From: Eublepharis macularius
Taxonomy: Eukaryota > Chordata > Lepidosauria > Squamata > Eublepharidae
Length of the DNA stretch: 64,000 nucleotides
Assembly (NCBI RefSeq): GCF_028583425.1
Contig: NC_072790.1
Span: 208,546,897 to 208,610,896 of the forward strand
Reading direction: 5' to 3'
Part shown: piece after piece, positions 53,266-64,000 of the stretch
Layout: every line of letters starts with the position of its first letter
Numbering within the stretch: the stretch's first letter is position 1
The notes under the pieces: model-generated
The model's input: only the letters and a program-made list of their open reading frames with translations
The model's database searches: none
Told to the model about the DNA's origin: nothing
Translations under genes and position numbers: made by a program

Positions 53266-54324
53266 TAGCTGTTTAAATTACATCACCAAAATTGCAAGGG
53301 AGAAAGGTTAGTGTAAACTGGGCTGTACAGGGCTACAGCCAATAGCAATTTCCATGACCAAAGTAGCATGTTTCTAAATAAATGCAGGCATGGGAATCAC
53401 TGAAGCCGCATACATCCAGGTTTATGGTAACATTTCCCTATTTGATCACAGGCGTGCAGGGTTGAGGATGGACAGTGGCTGCATGTAGGTAGGAACAACT
53501 GTAAACCACCTGTAAGAGGCAAGGGACTCCTCTATTTGTGCCCCTCTATTTGTACTCTCAACATATAGTATTATGTAACATTTTTCATTTTCTGTTTCAT
53601 CTTTGATCAGTATATCCAACACTCCATCTTGAATTTTACATTCTTGACCTGGCTATAAGATTTATGGGCAAAGGAAGCACAACTATTATTATCAGTGCCC
53701 TGACCCTTTTTCATGCTGCTCTGGCATAGAATTCTAAGGAATTCCCTCCATGTTATTTGAATTTCATCTCAGAATTCAGAATGTGCTAGGTCATGTATGT
53801 TTTATCTATGCTGTCTTTGATATTTATGTACCACTGAGGAAGGCCATTGGGCTGAAATGCATCTGATTTTATTGGTTTTCTACATATGGCTGTTAGTTGT
53901 ACTATGATACCTGTATATTAATGATTTTATTTTATGTATATACAAGGTTTAGTACTTATATGTACAACCATATGATGCTTTTATTTTAATCTATGTATTC
54001 CTATTAAAGTTTATGACGAATGATGGGCCATTTAGTTCCAAATTCAAGATAGGAAACATTGCTCAGTTATACATTCTGCATGCAGATTTTTACACAGTCA
54101 CATACAGATTTCTTTAGCAGACGAACAATTCCATTTTTGGAAGTAAACACATACACAAAACAATAGCCATGTGGATCATCTTTCTAAGTAAATTAGAAAT
54201 CTGTGGAGAATGGAAGGTGGTAGTGAGGGAACTACATCTTGTAGCTAAATATATGCTGAATTGTAGGAGTCCTAACATATTAATTATGGCAAATGAAGCA
54301 ACGGGATGAGAAAATAATGAGTCA
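53266..54324. other. Anonymous AT-rich intergenic DNA downstream of NRXN1
   Basis: The phrase ACCACTGAGGAAGGCCATTGGGCTGAAATGCATCTGATTTTATTGG (53833-53878) resembles the tail of a Penelope-like or related retroelement, without further support. No exon. Confidence 0.4.
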
Positions 54325-54344
54325 GCAGTTGTATTAAGAAACAT

Positions 54345-54350
54345 TTTATT
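54345..54350 (-). promoter_or_regulatory. NRXN1: Candidate distal poly(A) signal of NRXN1
   Basis: AATAAA on the minus strand in the context GTTAATAAAATGTTTC, followed by a T-rich stretch. It is the last canonical hexamer before the sequence turns into anonymous intergenic DNA. Chance occurrence is possible in AT-rich DNA. Confidence 0.45.
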
Positions 54351-54574
54351 AACAAAACGGTAAATTCCACTTGCTTAGCATTTCCAATAATGGATAAATT
54401 GGCCTTGCAACAAATAAAAAAATTGTAAATACCTATCACAGAAAGCACTATAAGGTTAAGGGCTTCTGACCTTTTTTTGATATCTTGGGAATGAATAATT
54501 TCACACATTTTAGTGTATTGTTAAAAAGGCAACACAATACAGTAATTAAAAAAAAACCCAAAGCCATCTCACAG

Positions 54575-54660
54575 CACAATCCTAAACACGCTTACTCAGA
54601 AGAAGTCCTACTTATTTCAGTGGGTCTTACTCTCTAGTAAATGTGTATAGGGTTGCAGCT
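54575..54660. repeat. Short palindromic dispersed repeat
   Basis: AGCACAATCCTAAACACGCTTACTCAGAAGAAGTCCTACTTATTTCAGTGGGTCTTACTCTCTAGTAAATGTGTATAGGGTTGCAGC. Same family as 13517-13665; it lies inside the presumed NRXN1 3' UTR. Confidence 0.6.
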
Positions 54661-57505
54661 TTAGACAAACAAACTAGATTATTATAGAGATGGGATTAAA
54701 GTATTTGTTATGCATTTTGAAAAGAGAAAGGTGTTTTAATATAGCTACTGTAACATCTGATAAATGCAAACACTTCTTTGTTCATTATTAAGTCACAAAA
54801 TCAACAAGGAAGAACAGGAGTAACTCCCCAGAAAACAGTTTTAAATTACCTTTTTCTAGAAATAGCCATCCCCTATTACTTATTCCTTATGGTAGTCACG
54901 TTAATTGCTCAGAAAAATAATCTGGCCAAGTTAGGTGAGTTAACAGAGTCAATATGAAGCCACAAGAGAACCTTGTGCCATCGGCTCAGATTGCGGCAGT
55001 GGTAGAGAACTCCAAGGAGCAGAATATCTCTCCCCTTTCATGTAACCTTACTGTTGTGGAAATGCATTTCTCATTGGCAGTTTGTTTCATTTTGTATATG
55101 AAAGCCAGAGCCCTTTTGCTGACCTCCCCTGGTCACTTATGAAGAAGGTACAGGAGGAGAGTGATTGGGCAAAGTATTTTTAGATTATGTAGCCTTACTG
55201 ACACTTCCTTCAAATATTCACACGCACACCCCAATCTGCAACCTTTTGACATACAGCGTGATCAAACTGTTTGGCAGTTTCCAAAGATGGCAATAACACA
55301 ACTGTTTTGCATGTGTTTGTAAGATATTGCTGTATTGAAGACCAAGTGCTTCATTGATTCCCAATGTTTTACTTCAGTGGTAGCAAACAACACACAAGAA
55401 GATACAGAGTCCTGCTGGTTAAAGCTAATTTTAAATTCCTTCTTCCTGTCTGTAAAGCGTGAACCATTCTCATCCTCCCAGGAGGCCTTTCAAGATATGG
55501 CTGATTCTCTACTGAACTACTTTCTCTTGGCCTAATGTATTCCCTTTGTATCTCTCTGCGAGTGAGATGTTACACAATGACATTTTTGGGAATCTGGTGG
55601 AGCAGTCTTTTAATTTTTGTTTTAATTGCTAACTTATAGCACAAGCATGTATTTAAACCAAAGCATTAAATGTTTAAATGTATATCTATGCAGAGAAGCT
55701 TAAAGCATGTTAATTACTGAACCACCAAACCAACTTATCTTAGAAGAGGAGGCAAGGTGGGATAAAAATTTTTTTTTTAAAAAAAGGAAAACTACACTGA
55801 ATACTTCCTCTGATAACAAAATGTGCACTTGGACTCCTGTTTTTGCATGCAGTTTAAGCTCAAAACGCATTTTTTTTCATAACTGGGGAATGCCTCAGCG
55901 TGAAGAGCTAATGTAATTCAAAAGGCAGACTTGAATTCTCTTATCAACCACCAGTTTAGTAGTTGTGTTCTGAATGCCAGGCAAATGATATACAGTGACA
56001 AAGATTTGTATAAAAAATCCTAAGGAATCTGACCTTTTCCTCACTTCCTGGGGAGCAGCCAACTACACTGGCCAATGATGTGATCTGAACTGAAGTGCAA
56101 AGGTCACTTTTAACAATTCACTTGTGTCCAGTCTAGGCGGGTGGCAGAAACCACATGATTTCAATTTGTTTGGCCGATATATATTGGGAGTGGATAGGCA
56201 ATTGGAGAAGAAAAGTACGATGTTTAGATCTATATATATTTGCTTTCTAAATCCACTTCTTTCATACAAACTACTATAACTGAACTGCAACAAAAGAGAG
56301 AGGCTGTACAGGTTAAGAAGAAAATTAGCTGACTCTTATATACATTCATACACATCCCTCTTAGTGTATTCACTGTACTGTAAATTAAAACAAACCAAGA
56401 AAAGAAAAAAAAGTAAGGAAAAAGAATCAGTTGCAGGAGGGGAAGAAACATTGTGGCAATTTCTCATGGCTGCAAAAGTAAACAGAAATGTTGGTTGCTC
56501 CAGATGTGGTAAAATGTTCTATATCTAGCAACACTTAGAACATTGAGTTTACCAAAAATGGTTGAAGAGCCGATATAGTTTGCATTTTCTATACAACAGG
56601 CTAGAAAACATCACTTATCACAGTCCAGAAAGCACATATAGATGTATTTTTAATATAAACATATGTAATAACATATTAAGCGTGCATGATTTCCCCCCCC
56701 CAATGATTGCATCTTTCCCCTCAGGTTTGTTTGTTAGTGGTGTGTGAAAAATAAGCCTTATATTTCTCTTTTCTTGTTTATTGTTATTTTTGAAAATAAG
56801 GCCGCTATACTGTTTTCCTCACAACCAGAAAGGGGCTTTTTTTGGAAAGTGTTTTCTTTCTTTCTTTCTTTTTTAAATGTGGTTTATTCAGAAAAGCCAG
56901 CACTTCACTTCAAACCCCAGCTCCAATCATTGCTTCGTTGCACTGGGTGGCAAGCTCTTTCGAGGTCTGCTTGATGAGCGCTTGTGTAGGACAGCAGAGT
57001 TTCTTCAGGTAATAAGACTAACTTACTCCTCAGGAAAGTGCTAGCACTTTGGCTAAATCCAGACTCATAGGTAGCTTCTTTTGTGTGTATGTTTGTGTGT
57101 GAGAGATTTCACTTTTGTTGTTGCAGTTTATTTCATTTCGTGTTGTGCTGGGTGATGTTTTTGTAGTAATACTCCTTGCCTTATGAATGTGCGGTACCAA
57201 CATCGTCTTCAGAAACATTCCAGCAACTTAAAGACTGCAGAGTAAATGAAAACACTGTGGATGTTAGGGGATTATTGACTCCTGTTTCAGTGAAACAAGA
57301 GCATGAAATGCTTATTTCACTTTTTTTCTTTCCTTTTTTTTAAAAAAAAGTCTTTCCTTTCTGATTGCATTCCCTGTGTTCTTGTTTTCCCATTTTTTTT
57401 AAACTTTGAATGTGCTTCATAAAAAGTAAAGTAAATAAGTTTTGTTTTTATGTCTCAGATAAAATGAAGACTATTTCTATACAATTGTTCTTTCAGCTGT
57501 TGGGA

Positions 57506-57810
57506 TCAGACGTAGTATTCCTTATCCTTGTTTTTCTTATTTTTGCTGGAGCTTTTAGAGCTGTTTGGTTGCTTTTCCTTAATCACAGCCCCGTTGGACT
57601 GTGCTGAGTTACTGATGTAGTTTCGACTCTCATCAACATGGTAGGACCCTTCATCCCGGTTTCTATACTTGTACATGGCATAGAGGAGGATGAGAATGCA
57701 CAGAGCAGCTGCTGCCACGATCCCCACCACCATGCCAGTTGTGCTGCTGGATTCCCGGACCACCTCATCTGAACTGGGATATCCTCTTCCTCCAGCCTTG
57801 GTGGGACTTG
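57506..57810 (-). CDS. NRXN1: Neurexin-1, last coding exon (stalk, TM helix, cytoplasmic tail)
   Basis: Neurexins are presynaptic single-pass adhesion receptors that bind neuroligins, LRRTMs and cerebellins across the synaptic cleft. This exon encodes the C-terminal 100 residues. Reading on the minus strand, a splice acceptor (ttacctacag) ends at 57811. Two bases then complete a split codon, so the intron is phase 1. The frame opens with [16 protein letters not shown] (stalk near splice site 5), then VRESSSTTG, a hydrophobic helix of about 21 residues ([19 protein letters not shown]...), a basic stop-transfer [11 protein letters not shown], and a tail ending KDKEYYV then TGA. EYYV is the class II PDZ ligand for CASK/Mint; the juxtamembrane stretch is the protein 4.1-binding site. 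[19 protein letters not shown] fits NRXN1; NRXN3 has QVDET at this place (recalled family knowledge). The exon is shared by alpha and beta forms. No disruption is seen, so it is a functional host exon. Confidence 0.96.
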
Positions 57811-57840
57811 CTGTAGGTAAATGATGAAAGAAATATTTAT
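57811..57840 (-). promoter_or_regulatory. NRXN1: Splice acceptor of the NRXN1 last exon
   Basis: On the minus strand a pyrimidine-rich run (ttctttcatcatttacctac) is followed by AG at 57812-57811, immediately before the frame that yields SPTKAGG. The position agrees with neurexin exon structure, where the TM and tail share one terminal exon. Confidence 0.88.
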
Positions 57841-58066
57841 ACAGTGCATAGCAGAAACCACCGATACATTCAATGGCTGTGCATCGTCAGAAAACATTTA
57901 ATAGGTTAAGCAGGGTGATATTAACTATATGCTTCTGGGCACATAAAGGGACATCTCCTTGATGAGCTAGTTTTCTATGTCCAGGAACATTTAAACCTCT
58001 GAAACCATTATGCTGCATAAAACGGTTATTTCAAGCAGTTTGTACTGAATGTGGGTGACTGAAGGC

Positions 58067-58252
58067 TAGGGTTGCCAACTCCAAGTTGGGAATTTTCTGG
58101 AGATTTGGAGGGGTATGGAGCCTGGGGAGGGAACTCTGTGGGGAATAATGCCAGGGTCCACCTTCCAAAGCAGCTGTTTTGTCCTGGGGAACTGATCTCT
58201 GTAGCCTGGAGATCAAGTGTAATTCTGGGAGATCTGGAGGTTGGCAATCCTA
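58067..58252. mobile_element. TAGGGTTGCC MITE in the NRXN1 intron
   Basis: Starts TAGGGTTGCCAACTCCAAGTTGGG and ends GATCTGGAGGTTGGCAATCCTA. Flanks CTGAAGGC (58059-58066) and CTTAAGGC (58253-58260) match at 7 of 8 bases. At 186 bp it is the best short representative of the family in this window. Confidence 0.88.
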
Positions 58253-60752
58253 CTTAAGGCAGTTGTCCCACATCATGCTGGGCATCCAAAGAAACAGAAG
58301 AGAACTGCATGTGCAGATGTGTCTTTACTGGGTTTCTTTTTGCTATAGCAGTTCCCACAGTAATTCACCTGCTTGTATCTTTAGTAAAGAGAACTCTTAT
58401 AAGAGAACAAGTAAGCTTGCACACGTGGATCACTCACAAACAGGCATGACTCTCCCTTAGATCTAACTGTTGCCTCCACCTGCTATACAGACAGACTAGT
58501 AGGGATTGAAGACCCACAGTTGTGTAGACTGCAAGGATTATTTGCAGTACATCAGTTGTCCAACCCTTGAAGAAAACAGTCATTGAGATCCTGCATGTTC
58601 CATTATTTTTTTAAAAAATAGACATTGTTGTTCAGATTTATTGCAAAAGGTTCAAATGCTTTTTGAGTTAATGCATAGAAATAAAGTTTATACTGACACA
58701 TCAAAAACAAAACATAGAAATTAAAAAGTTGCCCATGCACAAAATTGTTGACGTTATTGAGATCTAACCTAGTCAGGCTAAAGAGATAAGCTCTTCTGTA
58801 CTTCCTAAAGGCCAACCGTGTCCTACGAGTTTGACCTCAAAAGAGAGATACATGAAATAATAATCTTTCAGGAATACTTTTTTGTTCCTTGCAGTTCAGA
58901 TATTTTACCTGGATAGGATGTTCTAAATCTAAATTGCTCTTTAAGGAAAATTCAGTGGCAACTTAAAGAAGCATGAAGCCTCCCTGAGGCATGTGATTGA
59001 CTGAAATTCATTTCTAAGATCCTCCGTATCTACCCCCACATTTCTCTTAAGCTGGTGTCATTTCCAGTTTTCAGTTGACCTATATAACAAGTACAAGATG
59101 TGAAATGAGTCCAATAGTTATATTTAATGGTGCACACAGCTTTTTGTATGAGTGTCTGTTGACATATGTTGCAGATAACAACAAGAAGGGGGGGGGGGGA
59201 CCAAGCAGTGTGTAAGAGCCAATCAAAGGCTATCAGATTAATAATTAAAAGCAGGAAAGGCTGCATCCACAAGACACCATGAAACACATTATAAATTAAT
59301 ATATCTCTCACAAAAACCAACAATAAAATCAGTTTAGACTGTCAGTTTTCTCAGTGCAATGTTTGAAATTCAGAGCTCAAGTTTCACCTTGTGTTGTTTC
59401 ATATTCAGTCAAGTATTAAAATTGCCAAACATGTTTTGGCTGGCAGTTTTTTTCCAATAATTAAAAAGCCAAGATATCCAAAATGAAGTCTGGAAATACT
59501 CAGAGCAAAATGTGCTTCTATATACTTTGTTCTTGGAATGTGTTTCTGAACATAAATGCCCTAATACAGCTCAGAGTACTATGCATACAGGAGGCAGCTC
59601 TGTGGGTGGAAGCTTAGCTGGATGGGTAATCTCTCTCAGATCCAACAGCTGGTTTGCATGCACAGAGACCTTTCATAAAGGTCAATATTTTGCCAATTAG
59701 CTATTTGAGAAATTTTGTGGGGGGGGAGGGGTGTTGTAGATCTGGTTCCCGCATGTTCTCCTTTCCACACCAAATTGCTAATCAGTGGGATTTCACCTTT
59801 TTTTAAAAAAAAAAGTTCCATGTGTGGTCTTTCAGATGGGGTGGTGTGTGGTGGCATAACAACATAAGCACAAAGATCAGCAGCATGCTGTATAGCCTTA
59901 TTTAAATCCAATGCATATAGAGTAACACTATTCTTCGTATCTGCACAATTTCGGCAATTTCTCTTTGTAAAGATGTTGGAGTTCTTCAGAGTGGTGTAAG
60001 GATGCAACCTTTAGGATTATAATAGGATTTAGGCTAGCTGCTTGGCCATCACCTGTCTTGAACTGACTCTTGATTCTTTTCATGAAGATTCTTTCTCTTA
60101 AAACTTATCCTGGCCTTGCTTTGCTTTCCACAAATGAAGGACAATGGAATTAGTTTTAAAAAGGGGAGCCACCAAAAGAAATAAAGACTTGTCAGCAATG
60201 AGCTCTATCTTAAGACAATGAGGCTGATTCATAAAAGCAGTGCTTTATGTGAGGGTGTCAATGTTACCAATCCCTGGTACTGTTAACTAGAGAATTACAA
60301 CAAATACTAGCTCAAGAATACAACTGTATAATGCTTACAAATCTTATTTCTCCCAGTGCCATTAATGCATTATAAAAATGCATTAACCATTGGCAGCGCT
60401 CAGGCCAATGGTATACAGGCAAACGGTGCTTCTAAACTTCAGCATGAGGCCAGATGTAGGCTTTTTTGGACAATTAGTGGGAAGAACATGACCCAAATTA
60501 GAAATACTGGCAAGTGAAGCACAATGAACTCATGCATTCAGGACTGGGAAAATGCACCATTCAGCTAGGCAGCATTTGCAACCATAAAGGAGGCAACAGG
60601 ATTGCTGTATCACTTAGCGTTTTGTGTAAGATATTTACCAACAATTGCTTCTGAATTCTTTGAGATCCAAAATCCTACCCAGCTGCAGAGGGCTGCACGT
60701 GAATTTATCCTTGTGCTGCCTCTGAACACAGTCAGCAGAGATCAGTGCAAAG

Positions 60753-60923
60753 TAGGGTTGCCAACTCCTAGTGGGGGCATGGAGTTCTCCTGGGACTTCT
60801 CTCCAGGTTATAGAGACCAGTTCCCTTGAAGAAAACAGCAGCTTCAGAGGGCAGACTCTATCCCACCTCAAATTTCCCCCTCAAAGTCTCCAGGAATTTG
60901 TCAGGCTGGAGTTGACAACTCTA
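60753..60923. mobile_element. TAGGGTTGCC MITE in the NRXN1 intron (second copy)
   Basis: Starts TAGGGTTGCCAACTCCTAG and ends CAGGCTGGAGTTGACAACTCTA. Flanks GTGCAAAG and GCACAAAG match at 6 of 8 bases. Its interior runs opposite to that of 58067-58252. Confidence 0.78.
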
Positions 60924-62434
60924 GCACAAAGGCAACCTTTCGCAGTCAGCTGTGGCTGGGTGAAGAGGTAAAGAAGCATTTGTTTTATGTACAGTGCCTT
61001 GCCTCTACAGATGCTTAATATAAATTATTAAGAGAAAACACTCCAGACCAAGTAAAACATACATATTCCACAAAGCAGAAGGTATTTGACTTTGTAGAAT
61101 GAATGGTGATTGCTAAAGAAATCAAGATGATTAAAGCAGAACCGTTGATTTAGCAACTAAATCAAAAGGTTTTGTGTGCTTTTGGTTCCTACACATACCA
61201 GGTACTCTAGAACATATCTGGAACCTTCACAGGTGTTTTCCTGAAGAAGATTTTTAGTATTTCATGTTGACACAATTTGCTTATTTTGCCTGAGGGGAGA
61301 GATGTCTTTATTATTAATTTATATCCCCCTCATTCATCCATAGAACTCAAGGTGGTATCCACAGTCTCCATCAGCCACCTGCCAAGGTACTCACCAGATC
61401 CAGACCTGCATATAAGATGTGTTTCCCCATGTGTGGAAACAACAGCTGAGGGGGGGGTAAATGGAGAAAATGGCACAAGGACAAGGATTAGGTCACACTC
61501 CACCACCTTCACCACAGTTTTGATGATTTTCAACTTTAAAAAAGCAGCAACTATGTGATCCTAGTCATCATGAGTCTTCCACATCATGTATTTTCCCTTG
61601 CAATTCATAAGCTCTATCTCAGTTTGCACTAGGAATCCATCTCAAAGCAGTCATAAGTGACAATAGAGATTTTCTCCCTCCTCTCCAATGTTCTTGTGGT
61701 GAAAATTCATCTGAGCTGGATGTATCATCAATTGTTTTGTAAGACAATTCACTGTGACTACATAAAAGACTCATGAGTGTATCCATGTGAGTGAAACTGA
61801 GAGAGACTTATCAGACTAAACATGATTTTGAAAATTAATTTCTGCCTAAGAAAGAAAGGAATCTACTGAATAAATTCTGTCACTACCTGATGGGATAAAA
61901 GTTGTCCTCCCTTTGAACACAGGTATTTGAGGCAAACACTGTCAATTAACTCTGCTATTAATGTCTGCTAAATGGCACCTTTCAGTTCCCCTTTATGAGG
62001 AAATGTTCCTTTAAATACAGACCTAAGAAATGAAACCAAAGAATCTTATTTTAAGTAAAACCATTTTTTAAAACTAAACCTGCTGGCATTCTTTCATTTT
62101 AGGCATCTTTTCACAATTATCTCACTTGCTCCATCTGTCTAAAGAAGACACAACCACTTAATTAACTGAAAATGTTCCTGGTGTTCTCAGAGTAGCTGTT
62201 TGTAATTTGAGGTGCGGGGGATGAGAATGAGGGCTTTGAGACTAAAGCATGTTGTGTTGTTTTAGTAATCGCTTTACTAAAAGGAATAACTTTCCCAGCA
62301 AATATCCAGTTGTTCTTGTCAATTATTTTAGAGGAGGCTTGTCATAATTCGGTAAGAATGCTAAGAACATTCTGTTAGGATATTTCCCATAATTCCTAGC
62401 ACCAGGGAGGTTTTCAAGGTGGCAGTTTCACTTC

Positions 62435-62600
62435 CCCACTCAGCCATAAAGACCACTGGATGGCCTGCGCACAAACCATTCTCTCTCAACCCTCATCTAT
62501 TTCACACGGTTGTTGTAAGGATAAAAAGGAGAAAGGGAGAACCATGTAAACTGCCCTGATATCCTTGGGGGAAGGGTAGGAGTAAAATATAATATACAGG
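62435..62600 (+). repeat. Degenerate SINE in the NRXN1 intron
   Basis: CTCAACCCTCATCTATTTCACACGGTTGTTGTAAGGATAAAAAGGAG and ATATCCTTGGGGGAAGGGTAGGAGTAAAATATAAT match the 3' half of the SINE at 6131-6375. Confidence 0.65.
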
Positions 62601-63130
62601 CAGAATATAGAAAATGTTTGCACTGGAAACATTTGTCTATTGTTTAAATGTCATATATACCCCGCCCTTCAACCAAAGGCTTCCATCAAATATATGTTTC
62701 AGCCAAACAATTCCTCAGGATCATAAAAATTAAATCCCTAAATATCAAGTTTCCAACAGCAATACATGAGATATCGAAGAAATGTATGTAAATATCTCTT
62801 CACTGTGAAAAAAACCATTCCTTTTAGAAGTCTCCATTATTGTATTTTCTACACCTTGAAAACAAATAAAACAGCTAAAGTGCCTTATTTCATTGCTCGG
62901 GAGATGGCAGATGAAAAGCCAATAACCATTCAGCTCCTCTAGATTTAGGATCATAAAATTGAGAGGACAGAAAATCTTAAAGATGAAGAGCAACGTGCAA
63001 ATCTGGAAGCTGCCATTATGGCAATATGAATGATTTGGCAGAGTGCATGGAGAAGATCATAAAACCATATTTTTTCATCCCGCTGACAGAAATTAACCAG
63101 CCATCCTGCTTTGCATTAGTCCTCTCAAAT

Positions 63131-63192
63131 CAACCGACCGACCGACCGACCGACCGACCGACCGACCGATCGATCGATCAATCAATCAATCA
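63131..63192. repeat. (ACCG)n(ATCG)n(ATCA)n tetranucleotide array
   Basis: About nine ACCG units pass into ATCG then ATCA units, a graded compound microsatellite in the NRXN1 intron. Confidence 0.95.
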
Positions 63193-64000
63193 GATGGGCA
63201 TATTGTGCCTGTCCTCATTAAAAGGGTTTTTTAAAGAATCAAATCTTTCTGAAGTGTATCATATACAATACTAGATGAGATTGATTTTTATATTCCGTTT
63301 GTTACCACAGCTATGAAATAACTTGTCCGGAACAATCACAATTGGCCACAGTTTCACACTGCACATTAGAGAGTTATTATAATTCTTGGCAGCTCTTCAG
63401 TATGGCTCTTACATTTCAAGAGTAAGGAAAAACTGTGACTATTGCCAATGTCCAGTCTTCATTAATACTGTGAAAAGAAAATTGGAACTGCAGACTCCTG
63501 CAGTGTTTGAGAATTGAAATTAGCAAAGACCCCATTTCTTTGAAAAAAAAATTAAAAAGAGCTCCTTGGTTCATATTCATGCTTTTGCATAAACCAAGTG
63601 GTGGGAAATGCCAGGAAATTATTCACAAGACAAGATTAAAAAACAAAATACTGCATTTTCAACAAGGCATGAAAGTAATTATTTTTGTGATGTATACTCT
63701 GTGGGCTTTCAATTTGGGAGCAGCTGGAAACTAGAAAGTCCTCTGGTGGACCACATTATCTGGACACAGTTTCATCTAGACATGGCATCACTCCCCTTTT
63801 CTCAAGGCCATTAAATCATTATGAATTCCCAAGTGGTCTTTCCCACCCCACTTTCTGAGCTGAGCCACACTACAAGTAACATTATGTGGCAGTCCTTGAT
63901 CTCAATTACTAGAAACTAGCACATCCAGGAATGCAGTCTCAGATGTACAAATTTTATATGTCCAGGAATTTAACAAACATTCTAAAATGCAACCCTGCTA

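Larger units (their letters stand above)
54325..57505 (-). other. NRXN1: Probable NRXN1 3' UTR
   Basis: This 3.2-kb stretch follows the neurexin stop codon. It is AT-rich and holds no open reading frame of note. It lacks the SINE and MITE copies that are dense elsewhere; the only repeat-like piece seen is a short palindromic repeat at 54575-54660. Candidate minus-strand AATAAA signals (TTTATT on plus) lie at 57127-57132, 56883-56888, 56777-56782 and 54345-54350, allowing alternative polyadenylation. A 3' UTR of about 3 kb is in line with what I recall of vertebrate NRXN1 mRNAs. The exact end is inferred; RNA or 3'-end reads would settle it. Confidence 0.55.
57811..64000 (-). other. NRXN1: NRXN1 last intron (3' part)
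   Basis: The sequence upstream of the terminal exon, in the minus sense, runs off the window with no further exon recognised in any frame. It contains two TAGGGTTGCC MITEs (58067-58252, 60753-60923), a degenerate SINE near 62435-62600, LINE/SINE tail scraps near 61300-61500 and 62640-62690, and a tetranucleotide array at 63131-63192. The stretch 61860-62350 shows no repeat signature and might include conserved intronic sequence. Confidence 0.75.

Noticed and set aside
57583..57897. 104-codon minus-strand frame overlapping the neurexin exon in another frame
   Set aside because: It is a shadow of the NRXN1 exon and runs through the splice site; the neurexin frame explains the sequence.
63131..63192. 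Regular tetranucleotide array resembling a short CRISPR-like or binding-site array
   Set aside because: The units are contiguous 4-bp repeats without spacers: an ordinary compound microsatellite.

Overview
The window is vertebrate nuclear DNA, almost certainly from a squamate reptile. The evidence is one neurexin-1 exon set in a large, mostly non-coding landscape with a typical squamate repeat mix: tRNA-derived squamate SINEs, L2, CR1, L1, Penelope-like and DIRS/Ngaro-type retroelements, and many hAT-type non-autonomous DNA transposons. A gecko-like lizard is plausible, but the sequence alone does not settle the species. There is no bacterial or viral gene content, operon or CRISPR array.

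The only host gene recognised is NRXN1 on the minus strand. Its last coding exon (57506-57810) encodes the juxtamembrane stalk, the transmembrane helix and the cytoplasmic tail ending in the PDZ ligand EYYV. Positions 57811-64000 are therefore its last intron. About 3 kb below 57506 is the probable 3' UTR, with a candidate final poly(A) signal at 54345-54350. Everything from 1 to about 54300 reads as the gene-poor flank downstream of NRXN1.

Layout: (a) 1-975, the 3' end of a tyrosine-recombinase retroelement, cut by the window edge. (b) 2.6-16.4 kb, scattered MITEs and SINEs, a Penelope-like GIY-YIG fragment and a hAT fold-back element. (c) 16.7-20.1 kb, a 5'-truncated L1 inserted in an older snapback repeat with a 16-bp target duplication. 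(d) 21-31 kb, a SINE-in-MITE nest, a well-preserved L2 3' end, a tRNA SINE, a hAT MITE and an L1 tail with a perfect 16-bp target duplication. (e) 31.4-42.5 kb, SINEs, several hAT elements with 8-bp target duplications, and stretches that may be conserved non-coding DNA. (f) 42.8-49.7 kb, a nested retroelement cluster: a near full-length CR1 split by a solo LTR, a Penelope-like element with an inverted 5' part, and an L1 remnant next to a hAT element carrying 200-bp tandem repeats. (g) 51.4-53.3 kb, a LINE C-terminal remnant and another hAT MITE. (h) 54.3-64 kb, the NRXN1 3' end and its last intron.

The clearest structural results are exact insertion footprints: at least seven hAT-type elements with 8-bp duplications, two L1 insertions with 16-bp duplications and one LTR with a 5-bp duplication. 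The Penelope-like copy carries a duplicated, head-to-head linker. I see no convincing new protein-coding system; the novelty lies in the repeat structures.
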